NCBI RefSeq assembly: GCF_015191005.1
Contig: NZ_CP040442.1
Coordinates: forward strand, 3,224,001-3,288,000
Direction of reading: 5' to 3'
DNA: 64,000 nucleotides
Source of the DNA: Kaistella flava (ex Peng et al. 2021)
Lineage (GTDB): Bacteria > Bacteroidota > Bacteroidia > Flavobacteriales > Weeksellaceae
Shown here one piece after another: positions 34,679 through 41,847 of this stretch. The position numbers and the translations under genes were made by a program. The notes below the pieces were generated by a model, which worked only from the letters and a program-made list of their open reading frames with translations, was not told where the DNA came from and searched no databases. Positions within the stretch are counted from its first letter, which is position 1, and each line of letters begins with the position of its first letter.

Positions 34679-35371
34679 ATGAAGAAAACGGTTTTTGTAG
34701 TTTCGATATTATTAACAAGTATTTCAATTTCTGCCCAGAAAAAATATAGTAATATCCTAAATAGTACCAATATCAACGAAATAGAAAGTTTCGTAAAAGA
34801 GGCGAATCCCAATGATTCCAGAATAGTGATATTGAAACGAAAAATAGTTATTCTTAAGGGCGATAAATCAATAAATAACAGCAGATCTACAAATACAGCA
34901 ATTAAAGCTGTTCCGGTAAATCCTACGAGTTATTATGCAAAAACAGTAAAGTTATCAGGGAATAAACCATCAGGTTCTGTTAATAGAACTGGCAGCGAAG
35001 AACAGGAATTTCGAAAGCTGATTTCCGAGACATCCGCAACGCACAAGGAGAAGACCGTGAAATTATTAAATCAACTTTTTGATAATGATATTTCTAATGA
35101 GCAGGCCATTCTTTTAATTAAAAATACGGGTGACTGTAATATGATTGTAAGGATTCAAGGAAAAGAATTTTATAATCTTGCAGTTCCTGCGCATGGTGAG
35201 AATTTTTTAACAGTAAAAAAAGGAGATTACCAATTATCTGGTAATATGTGTGAAGCAACATATAATTCAACCAAGAGCATTGGCAAGAATATGCTTGTCA
35301 CGCTAAATAAGACATCTAACACATCTTATGGCGAAAAGATGGGTTCTAATACAGATGGAGTTTCTAATTAA
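34679..35371 (+). CDS. Secreted DUF6759-like protein, paralogue 2
   Basis: A 230-residue exported protein; start at ATG 34679 gives the signal peptide MKKTVFVVSILLTSISISAQ (the frame is open from a GTG three codons earlier). It shares with paralogue 1 the N-terminal ILNSTNINEIESFVKEANPNDSR motif, here once, and the C-terminal domain with KTVKLLNQLFDND..LLIKNTGDCNMIVRIQG..LAVPAHGENFLTVKKGDY..MCEATY. The tail is longer and polar (SNTSYGEKMGSNTDGVSN). Beyond the TAA the frame stays open for 25 more codons to TAG 35447-35449, with plausible composition. The insertion sequence begins about 150 bp downstream. Confidence 0.82.
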   Translation: MKKTVFVVSILLTSISISAQKKYSNILNSTNINEIESFVKEANPNDSRIVILKRKIVILKGDKSINNSRSTNTAIKAVPVNPTSYYAKTVKLSGNKPSGSVNRTGSEEQEFRKLISETSATHKEKTVKLLNQLFDNDISNEQAILLIKNTGDCNMIVRIQGKEFYNLAVPAHGENFLTVKKGDYQLSGNMCEATYNSTKSIGKNMLVTLNKTSNTSYGEKMGSNTDGVSN

Positions 35372-35485
35372 GCTGTAAGTGGAGGAGCTGTCTCAAATCT
35401 TGCGGAAGAAAATGATAAGACGATAGTTGAGAAAAATTCTAATAATTAGACTCTTAATAAGAAGCACTAAAATTTTCGCTTCTTC

Positions 35486-35524
35486 CAAAACCCGTCCCGC
35501 TGTCCGCTGTATCCCGCCAAGGCG
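35486..35524. repeat. Left half of a palindromic repeat interrupted by the insertion sequence
   Basis: Contains CCCGTCCCGCTGTCCGCTG and TATCCCGCC; together with the right half (37051-37080) it would form a hairpin with arms ATCCCGCC and GGCGGGGAT. The last 9 bp (GCCAAGGCG, 35516-35524) are the left copy of the target duplication. Confidence 0.75.
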
Positions 35525-37041
35525 CTAATCTTTATACACATCTTTTTGCCGGTAACTGAGGATTTAAATCTCTGTAAATCAAGTGATTAAGCTTGTTTTT
35601 CACCTTGTTGTTTCGTATCTTTAAGGATGCAAAACACCTGTTGTTCAGCCATTTACACTGTAAAAGTACCCGATGTTCGAATCCAAAAAAGAATTGAATT
35701 CTCCATGAATAAAATGTTAACTTTAGGCAGTTCGATTGTGAATCGATTGTCGAGTTTACACACAGAAAAAATCGGATTTTATAGAATGCTTTCAAATACA
35801 CGATTTTCACATGACGACCTTTTAGAAGGGTCATTTAAACTTTGCTTGTCCAATATGGATACCGACCATGTTTTGGCTATTCAGGATACTACAGAGTTTA
35901 ATTATGGGGGATTGAAGTCTAAATTAGGACCTGATGATCCTGACATTGGACCAACAGGTTCATCTAAGATTGCTGGCTTTTTTTGTCACCCAATGCTTAT
36001 TGTAAACCCGATTTTAAACTCGCTAATTGGTTTTTCATCAGTTCAGATTTATAATCGTACTTGGGGACAACCAGATAAAAAAGAACGAAAGTACAACCAG
36101 ATAGATATTGAAGAAAAGGAATCCTATCGATGGATTAAGTCCTCTATTGAAACAAAAGAATTACTCCCTGAGAATGTTAAAGTTACTATTATTGGAGATC
36201 GCGAGAATGATATTTATGAAGACTTTGATCGGGTTCCCGATGAAAGAACCAATCTGCTAATTCGCTCTAGATGTGATAGAAACATAGTTGGAGAACATAA
36301 AAAGCTCTACAATTTACTTGATAACACTATTGTTGCAGGAAGTGTGGAAGTTGAGATTACCGGACAAAAGAATCGAAAAAAACGAACAGCTTTAATAGAT
36401 GTGAAATTTACAAAAGCTAAAATTTGTGCACCAACCAGATTAAACGTTTCTCAAAAAAATATTGAAATTTATGTAATTGAAGCAACTGAAAATCCATCAA
36501 CGATTCCGACCAATGAAGTTGGGATTTCTTGGAAGTTACTAACGACACATAAAATTGAGAATTTAGAAAAAGCCATCGAATGCATTAATTGGTATAAGAA
36601 ACGTTGGTTAATCGAGGAACTTTTTAGAGTTATTAAAACGAAAGGATTTGAAATCGAATCAAGTCAGCTTGGAGATGGTTTTAAACTCAAAAAATTACTT
36701 GCCATGACATTAGAAGTTGCTCTGCAAGTTATGCGTCTAAAGCTATCATTAAATGAAGTGAATCAAAAACAAGACAATCTATTTAATAGCAATGAAATCA
36801 AGTTTTTAGAGAAAGTGAATAGAAAAATAGAAGGGCAAACTCAAAAACAAAAAAATCCATACAACGAACAAACGCTAGCTTGGATCACGTGGATAATTGC
36901 TCGTATCGGTGGTTGGACAGGATACAAATCGCAAGGTCCTCCAGGTTATATAACAATAAAAAATGGGTTAGATAGATATCACCAACAATATGAAGGTTTT
37001 TTAATGTTTTCTGATGATTAGGATTTGTGTATAAAGATTAG
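35525..37041 (+). mobile_element. IS4-family insertion sequence (IS50-like), complete
   Basis: A 1,517-bp element bounded by perfect 16-bp terminal inverted repeats, CTAATCTTTATACACA at 35525-35540 and its reverse complement at 37026-37041. It is flanked by a 9-bp direct repeat, GCCAAGGCG (35516-35524 and 37042-37050), the expected target duplication length for the IS50 group. One intact transposase gene occupies almost all of it. The intact ends, duplication and frame suggest recent, possibly active insertion. The target is the loop of a palindromic intergenic repeat. Confidence 0.95.
35627..37021 (+). CDS. IS4-family transposase (IS50/Tn5-like)
   Basis: A 464-residue DDE transposase. Likely catalytic residues: Asp in LAIQDTTEFNYGG (about residue 87), Asp in VTIIGDRENDIYED (about 190), and Glu in the signature YKKRWLIEELFRVIK, which matches the IS4-family YREK pattern Y-x2-R-x3-E-x6-K exactly. 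The C-terminal GGWTGYKSQGPPGYITIKNGLDRY resembles the Tn5 dimerisation end. No frameshift or stop is seen. The stop codon lies 4 bp before the right inverted repeat. It is co-directional with the preceding DUF6759-like gene and convergent with rpsB. Confidence 0.94.
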   Translation: MQNTCCSAIYTVKVPDVRIQKRIEFSMNKMLTLGSSIVNRLSSLHTEKIGFYRMLSNTRFSHDDLLEGSFKLCLSNMDTDHVLAIQDTTEFNYGGLKSKLGPDDPDIGPTGSSKIAGFFCHPMLIVNPILNSLIGFSSVQIYNRTWGQPDKKERKYNQIDIEEKESYRWIKSSIETKELLPENVKVTIIGDRENDIYEDFDRVPDERTNLLIRSRCDRNIVGEHKKLYNLLDNTIVAGSVEVEITGQKNRKKRTALIDVKFTKAKICAPTRLNVSQKNIEIYVIEATENPSTIPTNEVGISWKLLTTHKIENLEKAIECINWYKKRWLIEELFRVIKTKGFEIESSQLGDGFKLKKLLAMTLEVALQVMRLKLSLNEVNQKQDNLFNSNEIKFLEKVNRKIEGQTQKQKNPYNEQTLAWITWIIARIGGWTGYKSQGPPGYITIKNGLDRYHQQYEGFLMFSDD

Positions 37042-37080
37042 GCCAAGGCGGGGATGCCGCTCCCATCGGGGCTATAACTT
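37042..37080. repeat. Right target duplication and right half of the interrupted palindromic repeat
   Basis: Begins with the second GCCAAGGCG (37042-37050) and continues GGGATGCCGCTCCC and ATCGGGGCTATAACTT. The form G(A)GC..CC(A)..CGGGGC is shared with the copy near 1025-1045. Confidence 0.75.
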
Positions 37081-37259
37081 CAGTTGTTTCTTCTTACCAC
37101 AGAAAAATCTATATTTTCAGTAATACAGAAATCACTTTAATCAGTCTAAAGCTATAATATAAATAGATTCATACTGTAATGAATCGTAGGTTTTTATTAA
37201 ATAATTCCAAAGCCTTACGATTGATCCTAAGAGGATTGAAATAAATTTTACCAAGACAT

Positions 37260-37297
37260 AAAAAAAGGTTCAGAAAATTAATTCTGAACCTTTTTTT
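37260..37297 (-). terminator. Terminator of the rplM-rpsI-rpsB operon
   Basis: Strong perfect stem, AAAAAAAGGTTCAGAA / TTCTGAACCTTTTTTT, loop of 6 bases. On the minus strand it begins about 17 bp after the rpsB stop; symmetric A/T runs would also stop readthrough coming from the insertion sequence. Confidence 0.92.
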
Positions 37298-37313
37298 ATG
37301 GTAAGATAAGATC

Positions 37314-38081
37314 TTATTCTGCAGCAGAATCGAAATCTACATCAGCATCAGCTGAAGCTTTTTCTCCTTCTTCTTTAGATTTTTCTTTATCTGCTTTTCT
37401 TTGAGACAAACCGTCTTTGATAGAAGATGAAACAATGCTCAAGATCATATCAATAGATTTAGATGCATCATCATTTCCAGGAATCACGTATTCCACTTTT
37501 CTTGGATCAGAGTTAGTATCTACGATTGCGAAAATTGGAATTCCCAATTTTTTAGCCTCAGTAATAGCAATGTGTTCTTTCATAATATCAACAACAAAAA
37601 GTGCTGATGGAAGACGAACCATGTCAGAAATTGAACCTAAATTTTTCTCCAAGTTAGCTCTTTGACGATCAACTTGTAGTCTTTCTTTTTTAGATAAAGT
37701 TTCGAAAGTACCATCTTTCTTCATTTTATCAATGTGGTTCATTTTCTTAACCGCTTTACGGATGGTAACAAAGTTTGTTAACATTCCTCCAGGCCATCTT
37801 TCAGTAATATAAGGCATGTTAAGTTCAGCTGCATATTTTGCTACAACTTCTTTCGCTTGCTTTTTAGTAGCAACGAAAAGAACTTTTTTACCTGCAGAAG
37901 TGATTTTTTCTAAAGCTAAACAAGCTTCGTCCAATTTCACAGCTGTTTTATGTAAGTCTACGATGTGAATACCGTTTTTCTCCATAAAAATGTATGGAGC
38001 CATATTTGGATTCCACTTTCTGGTCATGTGACCAAAGTGTACTCCTGCCTCTAAAAGGTCTTTAACATTTGCTTTTGCCAT
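37314..38081 (-). CDS. rpsB: 30S ribosomal protein S2
   Basis: A 255-residue S2. Conserved blocks: LLEAGVHFGHMTRKWNPNMAPYIF, VLFVATKKQAKEVVAKYA, ERWPGGMLTNFVTIRKAVKKM and FAIVDTNSDPRKVEYVIPGNDDASKSI. The C-terminal 30 residues are an acidic/Lys-rich tail. It follows rpsI after a 162-bp spacer. In many relatives tsf (EF-Ts) follows rpsB; here a terminator and then the insertion-sequence region follow instead, so tsf must be elsewhere. Confidence 0.98.
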   Translation of the reverse strand: MAKANVKDLLEAGVHFGHMTRKWNPNMAPYIFMEKNGIHIVDLHKTAVKLDEACLALEKITSAGKKVLFVATKKQAKEVVAKYAAELNMPYITERWPGGMLTNFVTIRKAVKKMNHIDKMKKDGTFETLSKKERLQVDRQRANLEKNLGSISDMVRLPSALFVVDIMKEHIAITEAKKLGIPIFAIVDTNSDPRKVEYVIPGNDDASKSIDMILSIVSSSIKDGLSQRKADKEKSKEEGEKASADADVDFDSAAE

Positions 38082-38243
38082 GTCTCTTTTTTGTTTTTAG
38101 TTTACGTTCCGCATTTGTGCAATCAACAATTTCTTTGATGGGAGAAATGTTTGGGTGCTAAACTAACGGGGCATTTTTGATTAGATAATAAATACGAGAT
38201 AAAAAATCTCCAACTTGATCTCCAGTCGTTTTCTGTTTCCAGA
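38082..38243 (-). promoter_or_regulatory. Spacer upstream of rpsB, possible leader
   Basis: The 162-bp gap between rpsI and rpsB is long for a ribosomal operon. On the minus strand it contains two copies of TTGGAGAT / CTGGAGAT and a small hairpin GAGAT-TTTTT-ATCTC soon after rpsI, which could be an attenuator or an S2-binding leader. No known ribosomal leader motif was recognised with confidence. Confidence 0.3.
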
Positions 38244-38630
38244 TTAACGTTTCGAGAATTGGAATTTCTTTCTTGCTTTTTTCTGACCTGGTTTTTTTCT
38301 TTCCACCATTCTTGCATCTCTAGTAAGCAATCCGTGTGGTTTTAGAAGCAATCTGTGTTCTTCATTAATTTCGCACAATGCTCTAGAAATAGCTAGTCTG
38401 ATAGCTTCAGCCTGACCTGTAATTCCACCACCGAAAACATTTACAGTTACGTCATATTGCGCTACTGTTTCTGTTAACAAAAATGGTTGATTCACTTTGT
38501 AAACTAAAACGTCAGTTCCGAAGTATTCCTTAGAATCCTTTTTGTTTATTGTGATAACACCAGAACCTGGTCTCACATAAACTCTTGCAACAGAAGTTTT
38601 TCTTCTTCCAATTTTATGAACTATTGACAT
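38244..38630 (-). CDS. rpsI: 30S ribosomal protein S9
   Basis: A 128-residue S9 of normal length. It shows the family opening [20 protein letters not shown], the central [21 protein letters not shown], and the basic C-terminal tail [18 protein letters not shown], which reaches into the ribosomal P site. It lies 5 bp after rplM, in the usual rplM-rpsI pair. Confidence 0.98.
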   Translation of the reverse strand: MSIVHKIGRRKTSVARVYVRPGSGVITINKKDSKEYFGTDVLVYKVNQPFLLTETVAQYDVTVNVFGGGITGQAEAIRLAISRALCEINEEHRLLLKPHGLLTRDARMVERKKPGQKKARKKFQFSKR

Positions 38631-38635
38631 ATTAA

Positions 38636-39091
38636 TTATTTGAATTCGTTAATATTAATTACTTTTGGCGTCTGAGCTTCATGTTTGTGGTCAGTTCCTT
38701 CATATAAATAAAGGTTCTTAAACAATTGAGATCCTAATCTAGTTTTTGGAAGCATACCTTTTACAGATTTTTCCAATACTTTCAAAGAGTCTTTCTTTTG
38801 AAGTTCGAGCGCAGTCATTGACTTTTGACCACCTGGATAACCAGTATGCCAAATGTAAGTTTTGTCAGCCCACTTGTTTCCGGAAAGGGTCACTTTCCCT
38901 GCATTCAAAACGATTACATTATCTCCGCAATCTGCGTGAGGTGTAAAATTCGTTTTGTGCTTACCTCTCAAAATCTTTGCAACCTTAGAAGCTAATCTTC
39001 CTAAAGGTTGTCCTTCAGCGTCTACCACAACCCATTCTTTATTTGCAGTAGCTTTGTTAGCTGAAACGGTTTTGTAACTTAATGTATTCAC
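38636..39091 (-). CDS. rplM: 50S ribosomal protein L13
   Basis: A 151-residue L13 with [27 protein letters not shown] and [29 protein letters not shown]. Start set at GTG 39089-39091 (then [12 protein letters not shown]). The frame is open to an ATG at 39196, but that extension (35 codons) includes a -7 promoter element at 39139-39146 and has no L13 homology, so it is rejected. First gene of the operon. Confidence 0.97.
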   Translation of the reverse strand: MNTLSYKTVSANKATANKEWVVVDAEGQPLGRLASKVAKILRGKHKTNFTPHADCGDNVIVLNAGKVTLSGNKWADKTYIWHTGYPGGQKSMTALELQKKDSLKVLEKSVKGMLPKTRLGSQLFKNLYLYEGTDHKHEAQTPKVININEFK

Positions 39092-39138
39092 ACTTTTTTC
39101 GTTTACGATTAAACATAATTTTCCCCAAAACGGGTGTG

Positions 39139-39146
39139 CAAAGGTA
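39139..39146 (-). promoter_or_regulatory. -7 promoter element of the rplM-rpsI-rpsB operon
   Basis: Minus-strand TACCTTTG matches TAnnTTTG, 47 bp before the rplM GTG. Confidence 0.6.
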
Positions 39147-39344
39147 GCGATTTTTTTTCTATATGGAAATATTTTCTTGAAATTTTTGCCAAGCATTTGA
39201 AATTCATTATTTTATTAAGAATTTCTACAGTCGTTTTTATACTAAATGTTTTGATATTATTGATTAATAGACCGTAAAAAGCTACTTGTTTTGATGTAGT
39301 AAAGCTTTTTATGCTTTTTTAAGAATCTTTAACAAATATATTCA

Positions 39345-39352
39345 TAGTTTTG
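39345..39352 (+). promoter_or_regulatory. -7 promoter element for the propeller lipoprotein gene
   Basis: TAGTTTTG matches TAnnTTTG and ends 17 bp before the ATG at 39370. Upstream at 39275-39312 is a hairpin-plus-T-run (AAAAAGCTAC ... GTAGTAAAGCTTTTT) with no annotated plus-strand gene before it. Confidence 0.5.
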
Positions 39353-39369
39353 AATTTCTAAAAAAAAAT

Positions 39370-40812
39370 ATGAAAATATTCTATTTGTTTATAATGTTAT
39401 GCGCTATTATTTCGTGTTCTGATAGAGAAGAAATTCCTAGTAAAGGAAATAATCAACCTCCGTCTCAAGTAAAATTTAAAATTGAGAACATTTCTCATGA
39501 TTCTGCATTTATATCTTGGGAAAAAGCATCAGATCCCGAAGGTGATGAAGTGAAATATACGATTGAACTAGACGGGAAAATAATCGTTGAAAATTCAACG
39601 GATATAAATTGTCATTTGAAGAATTTAGAAGAACTAAAAAGCTATAGTGGGAAGATTATTGTAACTGATAGTCATAAAAACATTACGGTTACCACATTTT
39701 CTTTCCAAACTAAAAAGTATTATCTAACCTTTGTTAAGGATTACATTTTACCTGGCATTGAACGCACTTTTTGCTTTGAGCAAAAAATTCTTAAACTTTC
39801 AGACGGTAGTTATCTGGTCGGTGGACACGTATATTTACATGAAGGCTTTTCTGTTTTTTTAATGAAAGTTGATTATGAAGGTAACGAAATATGGAAAAAA
39901 AATTATGATATCCAGGGAGAAAGTTCTCCGGAGACTTTTAAGATGAAAGAAAGTAAAGGAGAAATTATTCTTACTGCTTGTTATACTGTTGCGAAACTTG
40001 ACTTGAATGGTAATTTAAAATGGAAAAACAGAATAAGTACTTATGACAATGGTTATGGTGATTCTACAATCAATGCTTTCGTAATAGATTCCGAGGATAA
40101 TATTTATGCAGTGGGCACATTAGCTGACCGCACTAATGAAGTCAGTGAAAAAGGAATTGTCACTAAACTAACAAAAGATGGTGTGAAGATTTGGGAGAAA
40201 CAATATTTGTCCGGTATTACGGAAACTGGTGAAAACTCAGAATATCTTAGGTTTGTCGATGCTGATATACAAGATAATCAACTTGTAATTTTTGGCGATA
40301 TCGACATTTCCGGTCGCGATGTTAGTTCCAATATGGTAAGGCATGTTTTTTATTTGTTGAAAGCAGATACAGAAGGTCGTCCTATTTCTGAAAAGACATT
40401 TTACAATAATGAGATAAACCTATCACATCAACTAATCAAAAGAAAAAATGGTAATTATCTACTAAGCAGTGGTAAAAAGATAATAGAAATTGATAAATCA
40501 GGCCAAGAGTTATGGGCAAAGACAATTTATAACAGCTATTTCGCTCCTTATAATATCTTTTTCTCTGTTTCTGAAACTTCAGCTGGCAATATTTTATTTG
40601 TTGGAAAAGAAAGTAGTACTTCTTTTTATTTTCTAACCGACTCTAACGGAAATACCATTTGGAAGAAATACTATAACGCATCTCTTGATTACACTTCGGT
40701 TATGGATGCAGTAATTGAAAATGATCAAGGTTTTCGCCTAACACTGGTTTGTGGAAATAATTCTGGTGAAAAAATTATGATAATAAAAACCGATCCGGAC
40801 GGAAATTTTTAA
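39370..40812 (+). CDS. Lipoprotein with FnIII-like and beta-propeller domains
   Basis: A 480-residue exported lipoprotein: lipobox AIISC (Cys16). Residues about 30-112 form a fibronectin-type domain (QVKFKIENISHDSAFISWEKASDPEGDEVKYTIELDG). The rest is a chain of about 45-55-residue units with recurring phrases such as KVDYEGNEIWKKNY, KLDLNGNLKWKNR, KLTKDGVKIWEKQY, EIDKSGQELWAKT and DSNGNTIWKKYY, the pattern of a PQQ/Kelch-like beta-propeller. Proteins of this sort are usually surface-exposed in Bacteroidota; ligand unknown. Single gene, convergent with the next. Confidence 0.85.
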   Translation: MKIFYLFIMLCAIISCSDREEIPSKGNNQPPSQVKFKIENISHDSAFISWEKASDPEGDEVKYTIELDGKIIVENSTDINCHLKNLEELKSYSGKIIVTDSHKNITVTTFSFQTKKYYLTFVKDYILPGIERTFCFEQKILKLSDGSYLVGGHVYLHEGFSVFLMKVDYEGNEIWKKNYDIQGESSPETFKMKESKGEIILTACYTVAKLDLNGNLKWKNRISTYDNGYGDSTINAFVIDSEDNIYAVGTLADRTNEVSEKGIVTKLTKDGVKIWEKQYLSGITETGENSEYLRFVDADIQDNQLVIFGDIDISGRDVSSNMVRHVFYLLKADTEGRPISEKTFYNNEINLSHQLIKRKNGNYLLSSGKKIIEIDKSGQELWAKTIYNSYFAPYNIFFSVSETSAGNILFVGKESSTSFYFLTDSNGNTIWKKYYNASLDYTSVMDAVIENDQGFRLTLVCGNNSGEKIMIIKTDPDGNF

Positions 40813-40846
40813 AATCTTGAAAGTTGAGATTCTATATGATAAGTAA

Positions 40847-41182
40847 TTATTGCTTCCTTAAAGATTTCGTTTTTCTAAAACTCGCAAGTACATAGTAAGC
40901 AACAAACACCATTGAGAATTTAATGATTGATGGAACGGCTAACTCTAAATTAAAGAGAAGTAGACCAATGATAATTAAAGCTCCCATTGATATAAAAGAA
41001 TAGGCTAATTTCTGTGGAAGTGCGAATTTTTCATCATCTAAAAAGTACGCCGTTCCCCAAGCCAAACCAAAAGCAAATCCGTAATATAAATCCAGTTCCC
41101 AGCCTTGACTTCCCAAGAGAAAGTAATTTAATAAAAAACTGATGGCGGTTCCGGCGAATAAATAGAGGATTGCTTTTTGCAT
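40847..41182 (-). CDS. Small polytopic membrane protein of unknown function
   Basis: A 111-residue protein with four hydrophobic helices and a basic end (RKTKSLRKQ). Start set at ATG 41180-41182 (MQKAILYLFAG); the frame extends to an ATG at 41203, but that codon overlaps a -7 element at 41201-41208. A short acidic LDDEKFALPQK loop lies between helices 2 and 3. Family not recognised. Confidence 0.75.
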   Translation of the reverse strand: MQKAILYLFAGTAISFLLNYFLLGSQGWELDLYYGFAFGLAWGTAYFLDDEKFALPQKLAYSFISMGALIIIGLLLFNLELAVPSIIKFSMVFVAYYVLASFRKTKSLRKQ

Positions 41183-41200
41183 TTTGTAATAAATTTTGTG

Positions 41201-41208
41201 CAAAAATA
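41201..41208 (-). promoter_or_regulatory. -7 promoter element of the small membrane protein gene
   Basis: Minus-strand TATTTTTG matches TAnnTTTG, 18 bp before the chosen ATG. Confidence 0.5.
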
Positions 41209-41316
41209 GCTATTTTTAAAGTGTAGCCAATTTTTAAAATACAGTCTTTAGTTATATAGATTTTTATTCATTTCATAAACTTTTTCACCAAGTTTAAAAA
41301 TGTAGTTTTTTTTCTA

Positions 41317-41347
41317 TTGTCAGATTTCTCAAGTAGATTTATATTTG
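41317..41347 (+). promoter_or_regulatory. Bacteroidota promoter (TTG-N20-TATATTTG)
   Basis: TTG at 41317-41319 and TATATTTG at 41340-41347, 20 bp apart. It rules out the TTG at 41345 as start codon of the following lipoprotein gene. Confidence 0.65.
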
Positions 41348-41359
41348 TTAAAAACACAG

Positions 41360-41755
41360 ATGAAGATTTATAGATTTATTTTGTTGCTTTTTTTGTTCAC
41401 ACTCTCTTCTTGCCAGCAAATAATGGACAATTATTGGGAAAGAAAGGCAGAAGAAAATTATGTTTCTCCTTATAAAGGAATTTATGTTGGAACTTACATT
41501 GGTTCAGATCAAGGAACGCTTCGAGTAGAAATTTCTACAAAAGATTTTGTTGAAGTCAAAAGATTTTCTACGACGAATTCTTTCAATGAAACATTTGAAG
41601 GCGGAATGATTGGTTCATCTTTCAATAAAGTAATATCTCGCATTTCTGGCTTTACCGTTTTAGGCAATGTAAAAAGTAATCCAGAAAACACCTATTCCGG
41701 CACGTGGAAAATAGACGAAGGAAACTCCGGAACATGGACTTTAAAAAAGCAATAA
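41360..41755 (+). CDS. Small lipoprotein of unknown function
   Basis: A 131-residue lipoprotein with lipobox FTLSSC (Cys18) and a predominantly beta mature part containing YKGIYVGTYIGSDQGTLRVEIS and a closing YSGTWKIDEGNSGTWTLKKQ. The GxYxGtY and GTW phrases resemble small lipocalin- or META-like barrels, but no family is certain. ATG 41360 is used because the earlier in-frame TTG overlaps the promoter. Own promoter and terminator. Confidence 0.78.
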   Translation: MKIYRFILLLFLFTLSSCQQIMDNYWERKAEENYVSPYKGIYVGTYIGSDQGTLRVEISTKDFVEVKRFSTTNSFNETFEGGMIGSSFNKVISRISGFTVLGNVKSNPENTYSGTWKIDEGNSGTWTLKKQ

Positions 41756-41766
41756 CTTTTTAATTC

Positions 41767-41803
41767 AAACCCTTTCAATAAACGGAAAGGGTTTTCTTTT
41801 TCT
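41767..41803 (+). terminator. Rho-independent terminator
   Basis: Stem AAACCCTTTC / GAAAGGGTTT with an 8-base loop and a T-rich tail. Confidence 0.85.
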
Positions 41804-41820
41804 AAAATTCCAAAAAACCT

Positions 41821-41828
41821 TATCTTTG
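41821..41828 (+). promoter_or_regulatory. -7 promoter element of icmF
   Basis: TATCTTTG matches TAnnTTTG and ends 19 bp before the ATG at 41848. Confidence 0.5.
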
Positions 41829-41847
41829 GAACAATCGAAATTATATT

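Noticed and set aside
35532..35834. 100-codon minus-strand frame at the left end of the insertion sequence
   Set aside because: It overlaps the transposase start and the IS end, with no recognisable protein features.
39092..39196. N-terminal extension of rplM to an ATG at 39196
   Set aside because: L13 homology begins at the GTG 39091, and the extension contains the operon's -7 element TACCTTTG.
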